Source of the DNA: Prostheceraeus crozeri
Taxonomy: Eukaryota > Platyhelminthes > Polycladida > Euryleptidae
NCBI GenBank assembly: GCA_907163375.1
Contig: CAJQUW010011639.1
Span: 1-64,000, forward strand
Length of the DNA stretch: 64,000 bases
Reading direction: 5' to 3'
Part shown: positions 58,406 through 64,000 of the stretch, in pieces
Numbering within the stretch: position 1 is the first letter of the stretch
Layout of the letters: every line of letters begins with the position of its first letter
Position numbers and translations under genes: made by a program
The notes under the pieces: generated by a model
What the model saw: the letters and a program-made list of their open reading frames with translations, nothing else
What the model was told of the DNA's origin: nothing
Databases searched by the model: none

Positions 58406-59094
58406 GTTCTTATTCTCGCATGATTGTTATTCCTCAGGATGAATATGTACAATTGACTGCCATGCAGCAAGTAAAGCAACCTCTTGCAAATCAAATGTAT
58501 AGGAAAGAAATAGATTATCAGCAAAATGTTCACATCAAAGATCCACATCGTGCTGTATTATTACAATCGGAAACTGTTGAGCAATTGAAAAACTTGAAGA
58601 ATAAGATGCGTGACTCTGTATCGACTGCTACACCTTTAGCATCTCGCGCACATGCCATATCTCTTTTCAACAGTATTGAACCCCATCTCAATGTAAATGA
58701 TAGAGGAGAAATCATTACAGATGAAAATAAAGTGATTGATGCTTCACGTTATGAAGACTTGATTCAGTATGCGACACGTAGAAAGCGCCGTCAGGGCTAT
58801 GTTCCACCTGGTTGGTCATACTTTCTTAAACTATTGAAAAAGCATAATGTGCCAAAATTTGCTTTAAATAATGAGACATTGAAAGAACTTGATTCAACAG
58901 TGGCTACTACTCCAATGCTTCAGGCGATGAAAATGCCAACAAATTGGTTTAAGACGTCACCTGCTACATCCCCTCCCACACTCACTAAGCAAACAAGAGG
59001 AAGAACTCGACGTAGATCTACATCGCCACTAAAACTGGTAAAAGGAAAACGTAAAACAGCTCCTCCTAGGAAATACATGTTCTCAGACTATTAA
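58402..59094 (+). CDS. conserved Polinton protein, function unknown
   Basis: 230 residues starting SSYSRMIVIPQDEYVQL, with a middle SRYEDLIQYATRRKRRQGYVP and a C-terminal Arg/Lys/Ser-rich tail (TRGRTRRRST, GKRKTAPPRK). The VIP-x-EY-x-QL start and RYEDLI..TRRKRR...P-x-GW box are found in the gene that follows the ATPase in many animal Polintons. Probably a structural or DNA-condensing protein; not otherwise characterised. Confidence 0.7.
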   Translation: MSSYSRMIVIPQDEYVQLTAMQQVKQPLANQMYRKEIDYQQNVHIKDPHRAVLLQSETVEQLKNLKNKMRDSVSTATPLASRAHAISLFNSIEPHLNVNDRGEIITDENKVIDASRYEDLIQYATRRKRRQGYVPPGWSYFLKLLKKHNVPKFALNNETLKELDSTVATTPMLQAMKMPTNWFKTSPATSPPTLTKQTRGRTRRRSTSPLKLVKGKRKTAPPRKYMFSDY

Positions 59095-59095
59095 T

Positions 59096-59311
59096 ATGAA
59101 GCAGATGTGTTGCTTGCCATGTAATGAGCCGCCAGAGGTGAATGTCGTTGTCACTTGCACTTGCTGCGCCAGCTCTCATAATGAAACCCCTAAGCAATGT
59201 GAACACGATCGCAAAACCGCTAAAGCTAAATGCTGCAGTTGTTGTAAATGTAGAAAGGCAAGAAAGAAAAAAGATGAGAAGGAGGAAAAAGAGTCAGCCG
59301 TCATCGACTGA
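59096..59311 (+). CDS. Cys-rich 71-residue protein overlapping the integrase start
   Basis: KQMCCLPCNEPPEVNVVV, then CTCCASSHNE, CEHDRKTAKAKCCSCCKCR and an acidic/Lys tail. Thirteen cysteines in 71 residues suggest zinc or metal binding. It begins 1 nt after the previous stop and overlaps the integrase reading frame for 170 nt. Could be an overprinted gene or a chance frame, but both its position and its dense Cys content argue for translation. Confidence 0.45.
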   Translation: MKQMCCLPCNEPPEVNVVVTCTCCASSHNETPKQCEHDRKTAKAKCCSCCKCRKARKKKDEKEEKESAVID

Positions 59312-60362
59312 ACGTTTGAAGTCAATCTATTATGATGTAAAACATCCGGCAGGATTTGCATCTATCAAGAAATTATCAAAAGCGAGTGGTCTTCCACAAT
59401 CACAAGTGAAACGATGGTTAAAGGGTCAGGCTACCTATACACTCCACAAACAAGCGAAAAAGAAGTACCGCACCCGCCATTATATTGTTCATGACATCGA
59501 TGAACAGTGGCAAGCAGATTTGTGCGATGTTGCCTCCATTTCAAAACATAACTCGGGCAATAATTTTATTTTAACCGTCATTGATATTTTCTCGCGTTAT
59601 GCGTGGGCTCAACCTTTAAAAACTAAAGAAGGGAAAGGAGTAGCAAAAGCATTCCAAACAATTTTTCGAGAAGGTCGCATTCCAAAAAGAATTCAGAGTG
59701 ATCAAGGAAAAGAGTTTGAAAATCAGCATGTGACAAGATTATTTGAGAGGCATGACATTGAGTTGTTTAGTGTAAAGAGCGCTTATAAAGCTGCACTCGT
59801 TGAACGTTTTAATCGCACATTAAAAAATCGCTTGTGGCGACATTTTACTGCCAACTTGACACAAAATTGGACAAAGGTTCTACAAGATACACTCCATGCC
59901 TACAATCACTCTATCCATCGTTCTATTGGACTCAGACCAGTAGATGTAAATGCTGACAATGTAGATAAAGTGCGCGAATCATTCCAACGTAAACGCACTC
60001 ATGTGAAAAGTGATGTGAAAATTGGCGATAAAGTTCGTATCTCAAAAGTGAAAAGTGTTTTTGCTAAAGGGTACCTTCCGAATTGGACAGAGGAGGTATT
60101 TACAGTATCAAGGATTAATCAAAAAGACTCTCCGACCACCTACAAGTTGAAAGATTACGATAATGAAGAAATTGAGGGTAGCTTTTACCGCGATGAGATT
60201 GAGGTAGTCACTGAAAGTGAAACATATTTGGTAGAGAAAATCATTCGATGTAAAAAACGGCAAGGTGAAGAATGGTGTCTTGTTAAATGGGCTGGTTATC
60301 CTTCAAGTATGAACTCTTGGATGCGTCGTGCCGACATCTTTCATCTAAGTGATCGACAGTGA
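59142..60362 (+). CDS. retroviral-type integrase with C-terminal chromodomain
   Basis: 406 residues from ATG 59142; translation might start later (several Met before residue 60). The rve core has the first D in EQWQADLCD, the second in QSDQGKEF and the E in ALVERFNRTLKN, with the D-35-E spacing. An SH3-like segment (VKIGDKVRISKVK) is followed by a chromodomain (YLVEKIIRCKKR, EWCLVKWAGYPSSMNSWM). It inserts the element and the chromodomain may steer it to modified histones. Standard Polinton integrase. Confidence 0.95.
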   Translation: MSLSLALAAPALIMKPLSNVNTIAKPLKLNAAVVVNVERQERKKMRRRKKSQPSSTERLKSIYYDVKHPAGFASIKKLSKASGLPQSQVKRWLKGQATYTLHKQAKKKYRTRHYIVHDIDEQWQADLCDVASISKHNSGNNFILTVIDIFSRYAWAQPLKTKEGKGVAKAFQTIFREGRIPKRIQSDQGKEFENQHVTRLFERHDIELFSVKSAYKAALVERFNRTLKNRLWRHFTANLTQNWTKVLQDTLHAYNHSIHRSIGLRPVDVNADNVDKVRESFQRKRTHVKSDVKIGDKVRISKVKSVFAKGYLPNWTEEVFTVSRINQKDSPTTYKLKDYDNEEIEGSFYRDEIEVVTESETYLVEKIIRCKKRQGEEWCLVKWAGYPSSMNSWMRRADIFHLSDRQ

Positions 60363-60403
60363 TTCATGCAAAGTTGTAACTAACAATGTTTAGGGTTTGA
60401 GCT

Positions 60404-60859
60404 ATGAATCCAACTGCCTCATTTTATTCACGACCCTCCTATGTAAGTGGCGGAGGACAAATTTACATCGGTGCTCGCCGCCAACGTGGAGGTAGCATAC
60501 TTGGTGCACTGAAATCTGTTGTAGCACCTCTCATATCCAATGTCGGTAGATCTTTAAAACGAAATGTTTTAAGTAATGCCGTTGGCTTTGCTGGTGATGT
60601 TGCTAGTGATCTTTCCAGAGGTAGAAGTTTCAAGAGCAGTTTGTTGAATCGTGGGAAGGAACGCGGTTTAAAAACATTGAAGCAGACCATTGCTGGTGTT
60701 ACTCAAGGAAAGAAATCACCTAAACGAATGAATAAAGGAAGGAGGAAACATCGCGGAGCTGGTAAGGTGCGATCTTCAGTCAAAAGGCATTCACGCAAAC
60801 GTCGCAGAGGCTCTAATCATTCATCAGGCGCTAAACGACGACGCTGCTATAACTTCTAA
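60404..60859 (+). CDS. pVI/pX-like capsid-internal basic protein
   Basis: 151 residues. A Gly-rich start (VSGGGQIYIGARRQRGGS), an amphipathic helix ILGALKSVVAPLISNVGRSL, and a highly basic tail (GRRKHRGAGK, KRHSRKRRRG, KRRRCYNF). Adenovirus pVI carries a similar amphipathic helix, pX/pVII a similar tail. Expected: membrane penetration and genome condensation, possibly after processing by the element's protease. Located just before the capsid gene as in related elements. Confidence 0.8.
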   Translation: MNPTASFYSRPSYVSGGGQIYIGARRQRGGSILGALKSVVAPLISNVGRSLKRNVLSNAVGFAGDVASDLSRGRSFKSSLLNRGKERGLKTLKQTIAGVTQGKKSPKRMNKGRRKHRGAGKVRSSVKRHSRKRRRGSNHSSGAKRRRCYNF

Positions 60860-60861
60860 TC

Positions 60862-62139
60862 ATGGAGTGTAAAACTTCCGGTTTTTGTTTGTTCGATCAA
60901 CAAGCCATACAGACAGATATTCTTAGTTCAAGTATTGTAGATTATCATCCTCGAACAGCTGAGAATGCTGGCCCCATTGAATTTGTTATTCCTGGTGGTA
61001 GTGATGACTACATAGATTTGAGTTATGCGATGCTTGATTTGAGGTTTAGAATTCAGCAAGCAGATGGAACTGCTATTGACGATGCACATAAAGTTGGACT
61101 GAACAATTTACCATTGACTACATTACTTCGTGATGTTTCTCTAACGATTGGAGAGCAGCAAGTGGAAGGTGGTCAAAGCGATTATCCCTATAAATCATAT
61201 TTCAATCATGTATCACAGTTTCATCCAGCAGCACAAAAAAGTCATATGGAAGCCATGGGATGGTACAGAGATGAAGCAGGAAAATTTGATGTTGAAACAA
61301 ACAGTGGCTTTGTAAAGCGATCTGCTATGATTAAAGATAGTAGAGTATGTCAGCTATATGGTCCGCTGAATTTAGACTTCTTTAGACAGTCAAAGTTTTT
61401 ACTGTGTAATACCAGCATGCGACTCAAGCTGACATTGAATAAGCCTGAATTTGCGCTGAATGCATTTGCTAAAGTTGACAATTTTAGAATTCATGTGGAA
61501 GATATTGCACTTTACATTCGTCGAGTAGTACCGAATCCAAGTGTCATTAGAGGGCATGCTGAAGGCCTTAACCGCCAAAATGCCATTTACCCCATTCAGC
61601 ATACAAAGCTTCTCACCTTTACAATTCCGAAAGATCAAAAGAGTTTCATGAAAGATGGCCTCTTTCCATCGGAAGCACCGAAGCTCCTCATGGTGGCAAT
61701 GGTTGAAAATGATGCATTTAATGGTAATATAAAGAAGAATCCTTTCAATTTTAAACACAATCAGTTAAGTGAAATTGCTTTACGTGTAAATGGTGTGAGT
61801 CATCCTGGTCCACCCTACAAACCAGATTTTGCTTCAGATCAATTTATGCGCAGTTATGTTGATTTTATGGATGTCTTTGGCTTTTACAATACGGATGACA
61901 CCAACGGACTTACTATGAAAGAGTTTAAGAGTGGATATACTATTTATGCATTTGATTTAACTGCTGACAGCGATATTAGTGCACCCTATCGTCAAGCGAA
62001 CGTGCCTCATAATATTCGTTTGGATTTGACGTTCAAAAGAACACTACCTGAGACGATCAATGTATTAATTTATGCAGTCTTCGATTCAAATATTGAAATT
62101 ACAAAGTATCGTGACGTGATTCTTCAGTATAATCGTTAA
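60862..62139 (+). CDS. major capsid protein (double jelly roll, F54H12.2-like)
   Basis: 425 residues starting 2 nt after the previous stop. Family hallmarks: SGFCLFDQQAIQTDIL, PIEFVIPGGSDDYIDLSYAM, RDVSLTIGEQQVE and the end NIRLDLTFKRTLPETINVLI followed by YAVFDSNIEI. This is the conserved capsid family of animal Polintons (C. elegans F54H12.2 group), predicted to form hexon-like trimers. Looks whole. The stop codon shares one base with the protease start. Confidence 0.93.
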   Translation: MECKTSGFCLFDQQAIQTDILSSSIVDYHPRTAENAGPIEFVIPGGSDDYIDLSYAMLDLRFRIQQADGTAIDDAHKVGLNNLPLTTLLRDVSLTIGEQQVEGGQSDYPYKSYFNHVSQFHPAAQKSHMEAMGWYRDEAGKFDVETNSGFVKRSAMIKDSRVCQLYGPLNLDFFRQSKFLLCNTSMRLKLTLNKPEFALNAFAKVDNFRIHVEDIALYIRRVVPNPSVIRGHAEGLNRQNAIYPIQHTKLLTFTIPKDQKSFMKDGLFPSEAPKLLMVAMVENDAFNGNIKKNPFNFKHNQLSEIALRVNGVSHPGPPYKPDFASDQFMRSYVDFMDVFGFYNTDDTNGLTMKEFKSGYTIYAFDLTADSDISAPYRQANVPHNIRLDLTFKRTLPETINVLIYAVFDSNIEITKYRDVILQYNR

Positions 62140-62600
62140 TGAGTTGGTTGACTGCTGACGATATTAAGACTAAAGTGCAGCGTAATGCAGACGAAGCGAC
62201 GTTGAAAGCTTTCGATAATGTCTATTCACTCGATACCTTACCACCTGCAGTAAATCACTATCCCATCTTTATTGTGCTAAACACTCATTCACAGAATTTA
62301 GGCGGTGAGCATTGGAAAGCGATCTTTATTGGAGAAGACCGACGTGGTGAACTATTTGACTCTCTTGCTCAACCTCCAAATATACCAACACAGCAGTGGT
62401 TGAGAAAACATACGCGTCAATATCAGCGAAATGAACGCATACTACAACATCCACTTTCATCAACGTGTGGTGCTTTTGTACTGTACTTCATCTTAAAACG
62501 TTTACATGTATCTCGATTTGCATCTATTATTCAAAACTTTTCATGTAATCCATCCTCTAATGAAAAAATGATTTGTAAGTTCTATCATGATTTGAAATAA
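62139..62600 (+). CDS. adenain-like cysteine protease
   Basis: 153 residues. Catalytic pattern: H in GEHWKAIF, acidic residue in GELFDSLAQPP, Q in ERILQHPLSS and C in TCGAFVLYF, the fold order of adenovirus protease and Ulp1. Expected to mature capsid and core proteins. Overlaps the capsid stop (TAATG) and converges on a minus-strand gene 27 nt away. Confidence 0.93.
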   Translation: MSWLTADDIKTKVQRNADEATLKAFDNVYSLDTLPPAVNHYPIFIVLNTHSQNLGGEHWKAIFIGEDRRGELFDSLAQPPNIPTQQWLRKHTRQYQRNERILQHPLSSTCGAFVLYFILKRLHVSRFASIIQNFSCNPSSNEKMICKFYHDLK

Positions 62601-62627
62601 AAACATCATGTTGGAAAAAATTGTTTT
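62597..62627. terminator. shared polyadenylation region of convergent genes
   Basis: Only 27 nt separate the protease stop and the minus-strand stop. AATAAA is present on + (62597-62602) and on - (complement TTTATT at 62618-62623). Confidence 0.7.
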
Positions 62628-63173
62628 TTATTTTACAATCCGCTGGGTACGTACATACTCAATGAGATAGTCTAGGATCATATTTGCTTGTTCATGAGAT
62701 TTTAGTCCAGTAATGATCACTTTACTATTATGAAAGATTGCCACATGCACAGGCAACCAACAACTAATGAGAGCTGCAGGAAAAAGTTCGGGTTCATAAC
62801 ACAAACTGTAACTGCTGGTACGAATCTTCAAAAATGATAGACTGTCACTCAATTGAGTAGAGATCACCATATTGTCCACAGTCAGATTCGACATCACACA
62901 CCTCTCCCTCTTCCATATCCGACGTAGTAGTCTTTGTAGCTCTAAGCGCATTGACTGCGCCGATGAATGAGAAAGGGCGCCGAGAATCTGTACAGTCCCA
63001 TTTGGGAAGAGTTGAAGATTCCGTGAATTGTTCATCTTCACCACTAACATTTGAGGACGGCCCGGGTAATACTTGCTGTTTGGAAGCTGTTGGCGTAATG
63101 TTGTGAGATCGATTTTGGTGTAGAGTCTGAAGCGACGGAGAATGTTGACGATGGTGTAGCGATGGCGCTTCAT
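62628..63173 (-). CDS. TATA-binding-protein-like protein
   Basis: 182 residues from Met 63173 (MKRHRYTIVNIL); a longer frame to 63317 has no better start. Two repeats of a TBP-type lobe: lobe 1 DLTTLRQQLPNSKYYPGRPQ, MLVVKM, LQLFPNGTVQILG; lobe 2 YSLCYEPELFPAALI, HVAIFHNSKVIITGLKS, MILDYLIEYV. The order (N-x-x-Y-x-P-R, L-x-x-F-x-x-G-K-x-x-x-T-G) is that of TBP's saddle repeats, although the sequences are divergent. Expected: promoter recognition for element genes, freeing transcription from host TBP regulation. Overlaps the PC4-like frame (62845-63495) for about 330 nt. Rare in Polintons as far as I know. Confidence 0.7.
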   Translation of the reverse strand: MKRHRYTIVNILRRFRLYTKIDLTTLRQQLPNSKYYPGRPQMLVVKMNNSRNLQLFPNGTVQILGALSHSSAQSMRLELQRLLRRIWKRERCVMSNLTVDNMVISTQLSDSLSFLKIRTSSYSLCYEPELFPAALISCWLPVHVAIFHNSKVIITGLKSHEQANMILDYLIEYVRTQRIVK

Positions 63174-63495
63174 GATGAAAGAATGAGTAAATTGAGCGAT
63201 GTACCTTCCTTTTATACTTTTCCCAACTACCTTGATGAAATGTGAAGTTAGTATGAAGTTGGGAATGATAGAGTTGAATTCGCCGATTGTTGACGCGCAG
63301 CCAGATGCGATTTCCAATACGTGAATGTCTTTTCATATAGAAGTATTTCAAGTCCTTCATGATATGATGTAGAGATTGAAAATGACGATAAGATAAAGCA
63401 AACTCTCTTCTCACATTTCCAGTTGAATCTTTGAAATAGACGTTTCGATCATGATCCGTTTCAATACGTTGTAGGGAATCTAATTTCCAACTCAT
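62845..63495 (-). CDS. PC4-like protein, copy A
   Basis: The first 95 residues (SWKLDSLQRIETDHDRNVYF, REFALSYRHFQSLHHIMKDL, IQLYHSQLHTNFTFHQGSWE, KVHRSIYSF) match copy B residue for residue at many positions. The pattern D-x-x-x-x-V-x-F-K, R-x-x-x-L-x-x-x-x-F-x-x-L-x-x-I resembles PC4 (p15) single-strand-binding domains. The C-terminal 120 residues overlap the TBP-like gene in another frame and may be non-coding shadow, so the true end is unclear. Possibly a transcription co-factor or ssDNA-binding protein. Confidence 0.45.
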   Translation of the reverse strand: MSWKLDSLQRIETDHDRNVYFKDSTGNVRREFALSYRHFQSLHHIMKDLKYFYMKRHSRIGNRIWLRVNNRRIQLYHSQLHTNFTFHQGSWEKYKRKVHRSIYSFFHHEAPSLHHRQHSPSLQTLHQNRSHNITPTASKQQVLPGPSSNVSGEDEQFTESSTLPKWDCTDSRRPFSFIGAVNALRATKTTTSDMEEGEVCDVESDCGQYGDLYSIE

Positions 63496-63517
63496 GGTGC
63501 GTGGTAATCATATCTGA

Positions 63518-63886
63518 TTAAGATTTGCATAGTAGGGCGATGAACTCACGACGAATAAATGTCATGATGGAGCGATGTATGTATCTTCTATACTTCTCCC
63601 AATTGTATTTGCGAAATGAGAAACAGTTTGCGGAATGAGAATGGTAGATTTGAATTTCATTTCTGTAATGTTGAAGCCAAACTTGATCACCCAAGGAGAT
63701 GAATCTTAATGTTTCAAAATATTCCAAATCCCTCATGATATCATTGAGGTTGACAAATTGTCGCCATGTTAATGTAATACCTCTTGATGTATGACCATGA
63801 GAATTTTTGAAATGTACGTTTCCATCACGATCAACTCTGATATATTGTAGAGAGTCCAAAATCCAAGTCTTCATGATGTTATGCAA
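63518..63886 (-). CDS. PC4-like protein, copy B
   Basis: 122 residues (or 118 from Met 63874, MKTWILDSLQYI). VHFKNSHGHTSRGITLTWRQ, then FVNLNDIMRDLEYF and HRSIMTFIRR. The region R-x-I-T-L-T-x-x-Q-F-x-x-L-x-x-I compares with the PC4 core K-G-I-S-L-T-x-x-Q-W-x-x-L. Tandem duplicate of copy A, 22 nt upstream of it on the same strand. The duplication implies selection for dose or divergence. A TATA-like TTTTATATT lies 10-20 nt upstream of its start on the minus strand. Confidence 0.5.
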   Translation of the reverse strand: MHNIMKTWILDSLQYIRVDRDGNVHFKNSHGHTSRGITLTWRQFVNLNDIMRDLEYFETLRFISLGDQVWLQHYRNEIQIYHSHSANCFSFRKYNWEKYRRYIHRSIMTFIRREFIALLCKS

Positions 63887-64000
63887 AGTTGCAGATTAGC
63901 AATATAAAAATGTCGTTTTATCATATTTTGCTTAGCAATGCGGCTACAAAGAGATTTACTAGTAATCGAGCCGCACTCTTTTCTACTCCCATTGATCATG

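Larger units (their letters stand above)
53756..64000 (+). mobile_element. Polinton/adintovirus-like element (right end outside window)
   Basis: Contains the family's diagnostic set: retroviral-type integrase with chromodomain, FtsK/HerA-type packaging ATPase, double-jelly-roll major capsid protein, adenain-like cysteine protease and a pVI/pX-like basic protein. Candidate left terminus AGTAGTAAGC at 53756 sits in a truncated hAT copy. Genes are tightly packed, with overlapping or adjoining stops and starts. No damage is apparent in the visible genes, so the copy looks whole here and is probably young. The B-family DNA polymerase is not in the window. Confidence 0.92.

Overview
This is AT-rich, intron-era eukaryotic DNA from an animal, most likely a marine or other aquatic invertebrate. 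The evidence is the mobile-element mix: GIY-YIG Penelope-like retroelements, LINE reverse-transcriptase tails, tRNA-type SINE units, Tc1 and mariner copies, several hAT-like families with 8-bp target duplications, Harbinger-like and piggyBac-like MITEs, a histone H3 pseudogene, and a Polinton/adintovirus-type element with adenovirus-like protease and a double-jelly-roll capsid gene. I cannot name the species. I see no intact host gene with confidence.

Layout. 1-1.6 kb: the edge of a first virus-like element, carrying a fiber-like coiled-coil gene, subterminal tandem repeats and a hairpin at a candidate terminus (1595) that abuts a truncated repeat copy. 1.6-12 kb: repeat fragments, two Penelope-like GIY-YIG fragments (4.2-5.2 and 11.3-12.1 kb), two LINE tails and a SINE. 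12-19 kb: a dense nest of DNA transposons, with one 850-bp family-A element split by two others, followed by a hAT-like copy and a mariner sitting inside an older repeat. 19-31 kb: MITEs, a decayed DDE transposase, an inverted SINE pair, the H3 pseudogene, a retroelement endonuclease-type fragment and a nearly complete Tc1 element. 31-53 kb: THAP-domain fragment in an inverted duplication, further family-A copies (one with a piggyBac-like insert), a 306-bp-arm palindrome, MITE stacks at 45-47 kb, a reverse-transcriptase relic and a minisatellite.

53.76-64 kb is the coding core: a Polinton/adintovirus-like element whose far end lies beyond the window. After a tandem-repeat end region and a promoter (two CCAAT boxes and a TATA box) come, on +, a gene of unknown function, a small RING-like protein, a DEDDh-type exonuclease, a Polinton polymerase-N-domain-like protein, a membrane RING protein, a basic GG-hydrophobic protein, packaging ATPase, a conserved Polinton protein, a Cys-rich protein, a chromodomain integrase, a pVI/pX-like basic protein, the major capsid protein and an adenain-like protease. 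On -, converging on the protease, are a TATA-binding-protein-like gene and a duplicated pair of PC4-like genes. The visible part looks whole and young. No DNA polymerase B is visible; it may lie past position 64000.

The most unusual items are the viral TBP-like/PC4-like transcription cassette, the exonuclease and RING genes, the shared ATG-GT leader in front of the first genes, and the independent fiber-bearing element edge at the left end of the window.
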